In this document: in pieces, positions 8,826 to 16,239 of the stretch | How the letters are laid out: every line of letters begins with the position of its first letter | How positions within the stretch are numbered: position 1 is the stretch's first letter | Origin: an uncultured Victivallales bacterium | Lineage (GTDB): Bacteria > Verrucomicrobiota > Lentisphaeria > Victivallales > UBA1829 | Assembly (NCBI GenBank): GCA_934661375.1 | Contig: CAKUJH010000016.1 | Coordinates: 16,223-80,222 of the forward strand | Length of the DNA stretch: 64,000 nucleotides | Direction of reading: 5' to 3' | Translations under genes and position numbers: made by a program | The notes under the pieces: model-generated | The model's input: the letters and a program-made list of their open reading frames with translations, nothing else | Databases searched by the model: none | Told to the model about the DNA's origin: nothing

Positions 8826-9919
8826 TTCAAAAATTCCTTTACAATGGCATTCAGTTCGTCTTCTTTTTCCATCAGACGCTGCACCAGAGTGAACTGCGTG
8901 CGGCAGCGATCCAGATTATGATTTTCGCGTTTCGTCCGGAAATACACATCCCCTTCCAGATAATCGGTCAGAAAACGCAGTCCGATTTCATAGCTGATGA
9001 GGATTCCCGCGAACGGCAGCATTTCGATTTCCCTGCGGGTGAGACACCCCTGCGCTCCTTCCAGAAAACCTTTGACCAGCGCACGGAATACATTGAGCCG
9101 CACCTGAACCCGCGACAGGTCCGTTTCGTCTTCGGCGGCGGGGCTGACACTGGAACGCACCATGTCGCCGAAATCATACAGGGAAAGCCCCGGCATCACC
9201 GTATCCAGATCAATCACGCAAAGACCTTCGCCGGTATGTTCATCCAGCAGAACATTGTTCAGTTTGGTGTCGTTATGGGTAATGCGTTCCGGCAGTTCGC
9301 CTTTCTGCTGAAGCTCCAGCAGCACCGGCGCGATCCAGGCATTGGCTTTGGCAAATTCGATTTCCGGACGGCAGAGCGCAGCACGATGACATTGATTCTT
9401 CGCCGCAGCTTGCATGAAATCGGCAAAACGCGATGGCGTATTATGGAAATCCGGAATGGTTTCATGCAGCCGTTTGCCAGGCAGATCAGCCAGCAGATGC
9501 TGAAATTTTCCGAAGGCTTTGGATGCCTGATATGCCTGTTCTTCATTTTCCAGCACTTCACAGGGACGGGCGTCGCTGATGAAATGGTAGGAACGCCAGC
9601 ATTCTTCGCCGCAGGAATAATACATGCGTCCATCCCGTGCCGGAACCAGATGAATGCAGCGGCGTTCGCTGTCCGGCTGGACGCCCAGTTTTTCTCCTGC
9701 ATGTTTCAGTACACGGGTGATATTTTCCATCAGCTGATCCGGATGCCGGAAAACGCGGGTGTTGATCCGCTGAAATATATATTGGCCTTCTTTGCCGTCG
9801 ATGGAGAACACCACGCGGAACGTATTGTTGATATGTCCGCTGCCGAAAGGTTTGACTTCGACCAGACCGGAATGGTCAATACAGAAATTTGCGGCGATGT
9901 TTCGCATGAAACTTTCCAT
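8822..9919 (-). CDS. APH-fold anomeric sugar kinase, N-acetylhexosamine 1-kinase (NahK)-like
   Basis: A 365-residue aminoglycoside-phosphotransferase-fold kinase. FGSGHINNTFRVVF is the glycine-rich loop, ITHNDTKLNNVLLD is the catalytic loop (Brenner motif HxDxxxxN), and VIDLDTVMPG carries the metal-binding aspartate in place of DFG. The GHIN-TF loop and GLSLYDFGDMVRSS are typical of NahK-like enzymes that phosphorylate the anomeric C1 of GlcNAc/GalNAc, rather than antibiotics. A nucleotidyltransferase lies 7 bases upstream and an epimerase overlaps by 4 bases, which fits a sugar to sugar-1-phosphate to UDP-sugar salvage route. Substrate is inferred. Confidence 0.8.
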   Translation of the reverse strand: MESFMRNIAANFCIDHSGLVEVKPFGSGHINNTFRVVFSIDGKEGQYIFQRINTRVFRHPDQLMENITRVLKHAGEKLGVQPDSERRCIHLVPARDGRMYYSCGEECWRSYHFISDARPCEVLENEEQAYQASKAFGKFQHLLADLPGKRLHETIPDFHNTPSRFADFMQAAAKNQCHRAALCRPEIEFAKANAWIAPVLLELQQKGELPERITHNDTKLNNVLLDEHTGEGLCVIDLDTVMPGLSLYDFGDMVRSSVSPAAEDETDLSRVQVRLNVFRALVKGFLEGAQGCLTRREIEMLPFAGILISYEIGLRFLTDYLEGDVYFRTKRENHNLDRCRTQFTLVQRLMEKEDELNAIVKEFLK

Positions 9920-9926
9920 ACGGGAA

Positions 9927-10835
9927 TCACTCCAGTGGCGAGGGATAGATTCCGCCGGCGACCAGATCCCGGATTGATTTCTGTACCATCGGCTTGTCTT
10001 CGCGGTAGGTAACTCCGAACCACGAATCCGTGCTGGTCAGCACCTGGACGGATATTTTCTGCCGGTGAATCAATTCGCTGACTGCGAACGGAATATAGAA
10101 TTCCGACTTCATTTCCGTGCCGCGGCGGGAAAGGAATTCCTCGAACAGACCGCCCAGCTCATCAAAAATAGACGGCATGAAACCCCAGCAGTTCATCGAA
10201 GCAATTTCATCGCCCGTCAGCGGATGAACTGTTCCGTCTGCATCGGTAAAACGGGCTTTGCCGCCCGGCGCAGGGAGAATGTCGGTTCTTTCCACGACTT
10301 CTGTCAGCAGACTGTCTGCATCGGTTTCACAGATTCCCCGTGAAACCATCCCGAATTCAGAGAGTGTGTTCCGGAGGGTGAAACCTACCATAAAATGGCG
10401 TTTCCGCAGTTCCGGATTGACGGCGAATGCCTGAGCCAGCAGGGCGTAAGCACTGCGCCCGTAAAAATCGTCCGCATTGATTGCCGCAAACGGACCGTTG
10501 AGTTTGTCTGCGGCGGAAAGGATGGCGTGTCCGGTTCCCCAGGGTTTGGTGCGTCCGGCGGGGAGAGTGTACGGCGCAGGCAGTTTGTCCAGATCCTGGA
10601 ACGCATATTCCACCTGCATCCGTTTTTCCCATTTAGCCCCGACCTGTTCCCGGAACACCGCTTCAATATCCCGGCGGATCACAAACACGACTTTGTCGAA
10701 TCCGCACAGAAGTGCGTCATAAATGGAGTAGTCCAGAATGATTTCGCCGGAGGGACCGACCGGATCGATCTGTTTCAATCCTCCGTACCGGCTTCCCATT
10801 CCAGCGGCCAGCACCAGCAGTGCGGGTTTGTTCAT
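9927..10835 (-). CDS. Sugar-1-phosphate nucleotidyltransferase
   Basis: About 302 residues with the NTP-transferase start LLVLAAGMGSRYGGLKQ. This is a variant of the GxGxR...K motif and is followed by IDPVGPSGEIILDYSIYDA. GTGHAILSA and INADDFYGRSAY provide the sugar and metal-binding segments (Asp-Asp). The protein should transfer UMP or another NMP to a sugar 1-phosphate. Its neighbour is an anomeric hexosamine kinase, so UDP-HexNAc formation is the likely role. It is flanked by a ROK protein (14 bases upstream) and the kinase (7 bases downstream). Confidence 0.83.
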   Translation of the reverse strand: MNKPALLVLAAGMGSRYGGLKQIDPVGPSGEIILDYSIYDALLCGFDKVVFVIRRDIEAVFREQVGAKWEKRMQVEYAFQDLDKLPAPYTLPAGRTKPWGTGHAILSAADKLNGPFAAINADDFYGRSAYALLAQAFAVNPELRKRHFMVGFTLRNTLSEFGMVSRGICETDADSLLTEVVERTDILPAPGGKARFTDADGTVHPLTGDEIASMNCWGFMPSIFDELGGLFEEFLSRRGTEMKSEFYIPFAVSELIHRQKISVQVLTSTDSWFGVTYREDKPMVQKSIRDLVAGGIYPSPLE

Positions 10836-10849
10836 GACACGGTCTCCGA

Positions 10850-12250
10850 TCAGATAACCGGCAGACTTGCCGCAGCCACAGCCTGACCATGGCGGCGGGA
10901 TTTTTCGTCCGGAATCCGGAATTCGATCTTGCTTGCGTATTCCGGGAATTCGGCTTTCAGCACATCGGCGGCGCGTGCCAGAATGATGTCGCCGCCTTTA
11001 CCCGTGGTAACACGTCCGAGAATCAGCAGCTTTTCAATGTTGTAGAATTCGCAGTAACGCGCAATCGTGTAACCGAAGCAGACACCGATGCTGTCATAAA
11101 TCTGACGAGCCCGGTCATCGCCCTGTTCCATCAGTTTCTGAACTTCTTTGAGCTGTTCGGCAAACTTCATATCCTTGGGCAGTTCGATGCCGGCAAGCGG
11201 AGCCAGACGCGCCACGCCCTGCTGGCAGAAATACTGAACGGCACAGCCCAGGTCGCCGGACCATTCATCGGCAGGTGCGCCTTCGCGGTAGTCCACCGGC
11301 ACGAAAGCCAGTTCGTTCAGCCAGTCGGTGATGTTGCCGTCCGGGTTCACATAGCCGCCCGCCACGCTGGTTCCCATCGAGATGCCCAGCACGCTGTTGG
11401 AATTCATTTCCATGGAGCCAGCCAGCGCGGTTACTTCACCGTCGTTGACCACTTCAAACGGAACGCCCCATTCCTTGCCGATTTCGAGGAACAGATCTTT
11501 CACTTTGTCTTCGAACTGATCCTGCGGAATGCCGCGGAACAGCGAGGCAAGACGGACGCGGTTGTTCACGTAGACGCCGGCGGAGCTGCCGCCGATGGCA
11601 TCGACGCGCGGAAGTTTGGCGGCGGCACGGCGGAGCGTGTCGTTGATGCCGTCTTTATGATAATTCACATCGCTCTGGAAGTACGGATCCCAGGGAACTT
11701 CTTCGCTGAACACGATTTTGCCGTCGATGAGTGCGGCGCATTTGCGGTCGGAACCGCCGAGGTCAAAACCGATACGGCAGCCGTCCAGGTGACGTCCCAG
11801 CGGTTTGGTCGGTTCAACGGCTTTCGGGGCATCCGCCAGAGGACAGGAGACAATTTCCATGGTGTTGGAGTAAATCCGGCTCATCATTTCGTAATCGAAT
11901 GCGCGTTCACCGGTTTTGGAATAAATCTTCGCCAGATCGGCGGCAACGCCTTCATCTCCGGCAATGGTCACTTTCCAGCCGCCGCGCATCCACAGCATCC
12001 CCTTGACCAGACGTTCCACGTGGCGGATATTTGCCGCGCGTTCATCTTCGGTCGGATTGCCGAACACGACAGTTTCGAAGGTACTGACACTTTCCGGCGT
12101 TCTTTCCAGCGCGATGACAATCTTTTTGCTCTTGCCGGATGCCTGTACTGCTTTGCGGAATTCGCGATCCCACAGAACCGCAGGCACGAAATCCTTGTCA
12201 AGACACGGAACCACCGCGCAGGCGGCCTTCTTCGTGATTTCCTTCAACAT
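10850..12250 (-). CDS. ROK-family protein with N-terminal extension, putative sugar kinase
   Basis: A 466-residue protein. The ROK core begins near residue 158 with IGFDLGGSDRKCAALIDG, a variant of the ATP phosphate loop. VVNDGEVTALAG includes the probable catalytic aspartate, and GISMGTSVAGGYVNPDG is the second phosphate motif. There is no helix-turn-helix, so it is a kinase-like ROK rather than a repressor. The first 150 or so residues are an unusual extension that I do not recognise. The classic CxCGxxGC zinc motif is not evident. It starts the operon that continues into the nucleotidyltransferase, NahK-like kinase and epimerase, so a role in hexose or hexosamine phosphorylation is inferred. 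Confidence 0.75.
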   Translation of the reverse strand: MLKEITKKAACAVVPCLDKDFVPAVLWDREFRKAVQASGKSKKIVIALERTPESVSTFETVVFGNPTEDERAANIRHVERLVKGMLWMRGGWKVTIAGDEGVAADLAKIYSKTGERAFDYEMMSRIYSNTMEIVSCPLADAPKAVEPTKPLGRHLDGCRIGFDLGGSDRKCAALIDGKIVFSEEVPWDPYFQSDVNYHKDGINDTLRRAAAKLPRVDAIGGSSAGVYVNNRVRLASLFRGIPQDQFEDKVKDLFLEIGKEWGVPFEVVNDGEVTALAGSMEMNSNSVLGISMGTSVAGGYVNPDGNITDWLNELAFVPVDYREGAPADEWSGDLGCAVQYFCQQGVARLAPLAGIELPKDMKFAEQLKEVQKLMEQGDDRARQIYDSIGVCFGYTIARYCEFYNIEKLLILGRVTTGKGGDIILARAADVLKAEFPEYASKIEFRIPDEKSRRHGQAVAAASLPVI

Positions 12251-12304
12251 CTCTGTTCTCTCCTGTATATTTAAAATTTTTTAGGAACCAAACATATTCT
12301 GTGA

Positions 12305-12332
12305 AAGATACATTCTTTTTTCGAAATTTCAA
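12305..12332 (-). promoter_or_regulatory. Candidate promoter of the ROK/nucleotide-sugar operon
   Basis: On the minus strand TTGAAA (12327-12332) and TATCTT (12305-12310) are 16 bases apart, about 55 bases before the ROK start codon. The match is modest and the region is AT-rich, so this is only a candidate. Confidence 0.35.
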
Positions 12333-12450
12333 GTTCCAATCTTATGTAAATCAATGGAATTATTGTTTTTCCCTCAAAAAAACTCCGCCGGGAGCATAAG
12401 ACTGCCGCCGTTCCGTTGCCTTTTCCGGATTCCTGACAGCTGCCGCAAAT

Positions 12451-12481
12451 AAAAAACCCCCGTGCCGGGATAACACGGGGG
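12451..12481 (-). terminator. Rho-independent terminator after tsaC
   Basis: An 8-bp perfect GC stem, CCCCCGTG (12457-12464) with CACGGGGG (12474-12481), has a nine-base loop. On the minus strand it runs directly into TTTTTT. It ends the M55-peptidase/tsaC transcript about 130 bases after the tsaC stop. Confidence 0.88.
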
Positions 12482-12613
12482 ACAACAAAGGAGAGAGTTG
12501 TTTTACAGAATGCTTCGGGAATAAGCAAGTTCTGTATTTGCATAGACCGGGGACATTCCGGAAAGTTCCATGCTGCAAAAAAAATTTTCTGTTTTTATGG
12601 AAAATTTTTCCGC

Positions 12614-13207
12614 TTATGCGTCCACAGTCTGCCGAATCTGCTCTTCAGTAACCGGACCCTGCCGCAGAATTTTCCAGGAGGAATCCGCTCCGACCATGAT
12701 GACCGTGGATGCCAGCGAGTCCGGGGGAAGGGCTCCGCCGTCCACAGCCAGAGCCGGTTCTCCATCAATGCTGTTCAAGCCGTCTTCCATGCAGAGCGCG
12801 GCGGGTTTTCCCGAAAGATTGGCACTGGTGGAAGCCAATGCTCCGCCGTAAGCCGCCAGCAGACTGGTAATGAACGGGTGATCCGGAATCCGGAATCCGA
12901 AAGTTCCGCCGCTGCGGTCCGGCACGATGACCGTAACGGGTCCGGGACAGAATGCTTCGGCAATTTTCCGGGCGGCATCCGGCAAAGTCGCTTCCGGGGG
13001 CAGGGCGTCCACGCACGGAATGAATGCCGCGAACGGTTTGTTTTCTGAACGGTGCTTCAATTCATAGATGCGTTTCCGCGCCGCGGTGTCTTCCCAGGCG
13101 CAGACCAGACCATACACGGTTTCCGTCGGAACCAGCAGTACGCTGCCGGGCTGGCGCAGAATTTGCACTGCGTCAGGCACAGCCTCTTTTTCGGACAGGA
13201 TTTTCAT
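12614..13207 (-). CDS. tsaC: Threonylcarbamoyl-AMP synthase (TsaC/Sua5/YrdC family)
   Basis: A 197-residue single-domain YrdC-fold enzyme. LLVPTETVYGLVC, IYELKHRSENKPF (the lysine-arginine nucleotide-binding segment) and FCPGPVTVIV are characteristic, as are FRIPDHPF and the SANLSG segment ASTSANLSGKPA. It makes threonylcarbamoyl-AMP for the t6A37 modification of ANN-decoding tRNAs. Length fits TsaC, not the longer Sua5 with its extra domain. The gene starts 24 bases after an M55 peptidase stop and probably shares its transcript, which ends at the terminator near 12457. Confidence 0.93.
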   Translation of the reverse strand: MKILSEKEAVPDAVQILRQPGSVLLVPTETVYGLVCAWEDTAARKRIYELKHRSENKPFAAFIPCVDALPPEATLPDAARKIAEAFCPGPVTVIVPDRSGGTFGFRIPDHPFITSLLAAYGGALASTSANLSGKPAALCMEDGLNSIDGEPALAVDGGALPPDSLASTVIMVGADSSWKILRQGPVTEEQIRQTVDA

Positions 13208-13231
13208 GATTCGTCAAACTGTCTGCCGGAT

Positions 13232-13999
13232 TCAGAAGACACGCCAGAACGCGCGTTCCGCAGTATCGGCTTCGGCTTCCACTGTGCGGTCTTCGCTCAA
13301 TCCCAGCCGGGGTTCGTGCCGTTCGACGTATTCGACTTTGAGCTGAACAGGAGTGAACTTGACCGGTTTGATTTCTCCGGCTTTCATGAGGTCGATGGCG
13401 AGCATGGTTTTTTCCCGGATCCGGGCATGGGCTTCTTCGCGCGGCAACAGGAGTGCGCCTTGCTGGGACGTGGATTTTTTGACTTCGCAGGTTACCACGG
13501 ACGGCAGGAAAGCCGAGGCTTCCGCACAGAGTTTGTCGCAGCCGCTGGTCATGATGACCGGAATGTCGTAATCTCCTGCAATGGCGGCGTCAACGGCAAA
13601 TTCACCGACCCGTTTTCCGTTGAGCCAGATATTCTGGATGTCCTTGGAGGAATAGGAATGTTCCAGAAGCGCATTGCGCGTACCCGCCATGGCATGGTAG
13701 CCCAGCAGAATTACGCCGTCGGAACCTTCAATGCCGTAGAATCGTTTGCCGGGGGTCTGACCCTGCACCAGACGGATATGCGGTCCGAGTTCATTCCAGA
13801 GAATGCTGGTTCCGCCTCCGTGTCCGTCGCGAACCACGACTTCCGTTGCTCCTGCTTCAAAACAGGCGGCGGCGCAGGCGTTGACATCGTCGGTAAGGTA
13901 ACGGCGTCCCGCGGCATACTGGCTGCCGTCGGACACAACATACTGTGAACCGCAGATTCCGCTGATGCCTTCCATGTCGGCAAAGATATAAATTTTCAT
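13232..13999 (-). CDS. M55 family D-aminopeptidase (DppA-like)
   Basis: About 255 residues. Asp8 and Glu10 in FADMEGISG, His60 in RDGHGGGTS and His102 in GYHAMAG stand at or within two positions of the zinc ligands of Bacillus DppA (D8, E10, H60, H104), so the dinuclear zinc site is intact. The family removes D-amino acids from peptides, for example from peptidoglycan turnover. No signal peptide is visible, so it should act in the cytoplasm. The start chosen has an AAAGGAG site nine bases before it; the in-frame upstream ATG does not. It is the first gene of a two-gene unit with tsaC. Confidence 0.92.
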   Translation of the reverse strand: MKIYIFADMEGISGICGSQYVVSDGSQYAAGRRYLTDDVNACAAACFEAGATEVVVRDGHGGGTSILWNELGPHIRLVQGQTPGKRFYGIEGSDGVILLGYHAMAGTRNALLEHSYSSKDIQNIWLNGKRVGEFAVDAAIAGDYDIPVIMTSGCDKLCAEASAFLPSVVTCEVKKSTSQQGALLLPREEAHARIREKTMLAIDLMKAGEIKPVKFTPVQLKVEYVERHEPRLGLSEDRTVEAEADTAERAFWRVF

Positions 14000-14044
14000 G
14001 GCACACATCTCCTTTGAAATAAATGGCAATATACTGTTTTCGAT

Positions 14045-14072
14045 ATATTACCATGAATTCGTTAAAAATCAA
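14045..14072 (-). promoter_or_regulatory. Candidate promoter of the M55 peptidase-tsaC unit
   Basis: On the minus strand TTGATT (14067-14072) and TAATAT (14045-14050) are separated by 16 bases, about 45 bases before the peptidase start codon. Confidence 0.5.
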
Positions 14073-14183
14073 GCTGTCCTGCTGTTTTTTTCAATGCAAT
14101 ATCGGTTACAGTGCTGAAAAACGGAGCTTCCCGGTATCTGTAAAAACACAGATTCTTTTGTCTGTCTTTCCGGTATATCCGTC

Positions 14184-14211
14184 TTGAAAACGGCTGAAAA
14201 AGTGTTATAGT
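14184..14211 (+). promoter_or_regulatory. Candidate promoter of the orphan gene at 14311
   Basis: TTGAAA (14184-14189) and TATAGT (14206-14211) are 16 bases apart. They lie about 100 bases before the ATG that follows a GGAGG site. Confidence 0.55.
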
Positions 14212-14310
14212 ACCCGGTTCAACGAAAAACTTCAGACATCTTCAACGGAAATCGGAAAATTTAACCGTGCCGCAGACCCGGCATTGCGGGGTGTCTGAAT
14301 GGAGGCTCAG

Positions 14311-14760
14311 ATGAGAAGCTGGATTTTTTATCCGCAGCAGACAACCAATGAATCGTTCAACGACAGCATTGAATTGCTGTTCGGGGGTGGGACGCGTTAT
14401 CCTGCGCGTGATGAATTCCGCGAGCTGATGCCGGAATGCCGCAGAACGGTTCAACAGCCGTCGCTGGGTTTTTTCTGCGGAACTCTGCCCGGCGATCCCG
14501 TCCGTTATCCTTCGCTGCGGGAGGGCATCCCGGATTATCCGCGTCGGGAATATCAGGCGGATTTTCTGCCGACAGTGCAAATCTGGCAGACCAAATTGTC
14601 TTTCTGCGCAGCTCCCGTTCCCGAACGCAGTTTCCTGTGGACCGCAAAAGCGTTTTCCGCGAATTGCATATCTGTGGACGGCGAATACCCACCCGGTCCG
14701 CCGGACATCTGGGTATTCGGATGCCGGAGTTTTCTGTTTTCTCCATATATCCTTAAATAA
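14311..14760 (+). CDS. Hypothetical protein, orphan gene
   Basis: A 149-residue open frame that I do not recognise. Support for its being real: a GGAGG site five bases before the ATG, a sigma70-like promoter upstream, and codons that look like those of its neighbours (CTG, CCG, GCG, TTC, CGC preferred, stop TAA). The protein is rich in aromatic residues, proline and arginine, has five scattered cysteines, and shows no signal peptide, membrane segment or known motif. It is the only plus-strand gene in the first 33 kb and converges on the unknown gene at the end of the riboflavin operon. Overlapping minus frames are less coding-like. Confidence 0.5.
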   Translation: MRSWIFYPQQTTNESFNDSIELLFGGGTRYPARDEFRELMPECRRTVQQPSLGFFCGTLPGDPVRYPSLREGIPDYPRREYQADFLPTVQIWQTKLSFCAAPVPERSFLWTAKAFSANCISVDGEYPPGPPDIWVFGCRSFLFSPYILK

Positions 14761-14777
14761 AAGGAATTTTCCCGGAA

Positions 14778-15602
14778 TCAGAATAAATCCTGAATCAGGG
14801 CGGCGTAATTTTCACTTTCCACCGCCGCCAGACGGTTGTTCAGAGAAAACGGACAGACCAGATACGGTCCAGTATAACCGGTCAGGGCGAAGTAGGACAG
14901 CCAGGGTTCAATATGCACTTTCATCAGACGGTTGCCGCCGTCCGCATTGAAGCAGAACATCACCGAACGGGTTTCCAGGCGCAGCGTCTTTGCCAGTTCC
15001 TGCGGATTGAAATCCGGTTTCATGTCGTGAGGGTACAGCTCCAGACGCAGTTTCAGACCGGGAATCATCAGATCGCGCAGAAATCCCATGACCCGCTCCG
15101 GCATGTCCGCCTTGTCAAACGGCAGACGCACCGGCAGCAGCAGTGTCCGTCCGGCGGCCTGCAAAGCCGGATGCAGTTCCCGCAGCAGGGAAGACAGCTG
15201 CTGTTTCCGGTCCGGGTCTTTCAATACCGCGGTCAAAGAAAAGTCCAGAGCTCCGCATTCTATTTCCAGCGTCTGCAGATCCCGGAAAACTTTTTCACAG
15301 GTCCGGACAAATTCCTTCCGGATATGTTTCCCTGCGCCCGGAACCAGCGTTGCCAGAGACGGCGTCAGCAGACTGCCGCAATGAAGCCGTCTGAAATGTT
15401 TCCGCAGATACTGCTGCCGGCTTTCCGGGAGTGATTTGAAATATTCACAGGAAACTTCGACTGCGCTGAATTCTTTCCGGTCCGTGCATTCGTCAAAAAG
15501 AGTTCCGGACAAAGCCAGACGCCCGGCGGCGAATCCGAAATTCGCTTTCCGGCTGTAATCCCGCAGCGGGATGACATTTTTAATGGCGTCCGAATCCTGC
15601 AT
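14778..15602 (-). CDS. Conserved-looking hypothetical protein at the end of the riboflavin operon
   Basis: A 274-residue soluble protein with no recognised family. Alternating strand and helix segments (TLEIECGALDFSLTAVL, TLLLPVRLPF, LKLRLELYPHDMKPDF, SVMFCFNADGG) could fit a TIM-barrel-like fold, but this is only an impression. Its start lies inside the end of ribE and overlaps it by 23 bases, so it is translationally linked to the riboflavin genes. Codon use matches the operon. A role connected with flavin or with the co-transcribed genes is possible, but nothing in the sequence shows it. Confidence 0.72.
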   Translation of the reverse strand: MQDSDAIKNVIPLRDYSRKANFGFAAGRLALSGTLFDECTDRKEFSAVEVSCEYFKSLPESRQQYLRKHFRRLHCGSLLTPSLATLVPGAGKHIRKEFVRTCEKVFRDLQTLEIECGALDFSLTAVLKDPDRKQQLSSLLRELHPALQAAGRTLLLPVRLPFDKADMPERVMGFLRDLMIPGLKLRLELYPHDMKPDFNPQELAKTLRLETRSVMFCFNADGGNRLMKVHIEPWLSYFALTGYTGPYLVCPFSLNNRLAAVESENYAALIQDLF

Positions 15603-16236
15603 TTCTTAAAGTATCCATATTGACCGTGCTGCCGGAAGGGACTGCTCCCGTGCGTTCCAGCATGGAAAGCACGTATTTGCCCAGCATGTCGCATTCCAGA
15701 TTGACACTGCTGCCTTTGCCGCAGCACGGCAGATTGGTTTCGTTCCAGGTGGTCGGAATCACATGCACGGTAAAATGATCGTCCTGCAAATCCGCAATGG
15801 TGAGGGAGATTCCGTTGACCGCAATGCTGCCTTTCGGAACCATGTACCGCCGCAGCTCCGGTGCGCAGGAAACCGCCAGCACCATATCGTCGCCGTCCCG
15901 TCCGAGCGACAGCACTTTGCCGATACCGTCCACGTGTCCGCTGACAATATGTCCGCCGAAACGAGCGCCCATCATCATGGCGCGTTCCAGATTGACGGTG
16001 TCGCCGCGTTTGAGCAATCCGAGGTTGGTGCGGCGGAAAGATTCTTCCATCACATAAAATTCCAGCATTGCCCCCGCCGCTTTTTCCAGAGTCAGACACG
16101 TTCCGTTCACAGCGATGCTTTCGCCGGGTTCGGGGCGGTCGAAAATCTTTTTCGATTCCACCCGCAGTCTGCCCGCTTTGCCCGTCATCGCGGCGGAAAT
16201 GAAAACGCCTGTCGATTCAATCAGACCGGTAAACAT
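15580..16236 (-). CDS. ribE: Riboflavin synthase alpha subunit
   Basis: A 218-residue protein made of two homologous lumazine-binding repeats. The first starts MFTGLIESTG and contains GESIAVNGTCLTL; the second has GHIVSGHVDGIGKV and KGSIAVNGISLTIADL. It dismutates two molecules of 6,7-dimethyl-8-ribityllumazine into riboflavin and the pyrimidine precursor. A GGAG site stands eight bases before the ATG. It lies three bases after ribD and overlaps the unknown gene downstream. Confidence 0.96.
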   Translation of the reverse strand: MFTGLIESTGVFISAAMTGKAGRLRVESKKIFDRPEPGESIAVNGTCLTLEKAAGAMLEFYVMEESFRRTNLGLLKRGDTVNLERAMMMGARFGGHIVSGHVDGIGKVLSLGRDGDDMVLAVSCAPELRRYMVPKGSIAVNGISLTIADLQDDHFTVHVIPTTWNETNLPCCGKGSSVNLECDMLGKYVLSMLERTGAVPSGSTVNMDTLRNAGFGRH

Positions 16237-16239
16237 GAT

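Larger units (their letters stand above)
12251..12613. other. Intergenic region between tsaC and the ROK gene
   Basis: These 363 bases hold no convincing gene. They contain the tsaC-operon terminator (12451-12481) and, closer to the ROK gene, an AT-rich leader with a weak promoter candidate and a GGAG site before the ROK ATG. The short open frames here are AT-rich and lack ribosome sites. Confidence 0.6.
14000..14310. other. Divergent intergenic region between the M55 peptidase and an orphan gene
   Basis: These 311 bases carry outward-facing promoters: one for the peptidase (14045-14072, minus) and one for the small plus-strand gene (14184-14211). Just before the latter's ribosome site is an imperfect hairpin with outer arms CAGAC and GTCTG. 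No gene is supported here. Confidence 0.6.

Noticed and set aside
8822..9919. Antibiotic (aminoglycoside) resistance by the APH-fold kinase
   Set aside because: The catalytic motifs are shared by the fold, but the GSGHINNTF loop and the neighbouring nucleotidyltransferase and epimerase fit sugar C1 phosphorylation.
10889..12274. A 461-codon plus-strand frame opposite the ROK gene
   Set aside because: Antisense shadow; the minus strand encodes a recognisable ROK core.
12271..12578. Small minus-strand frames in the tsaC-ROK intergenic region
   Set aside because: They span the terminator hairpin, are AT-rich, and have no ribosome sites.
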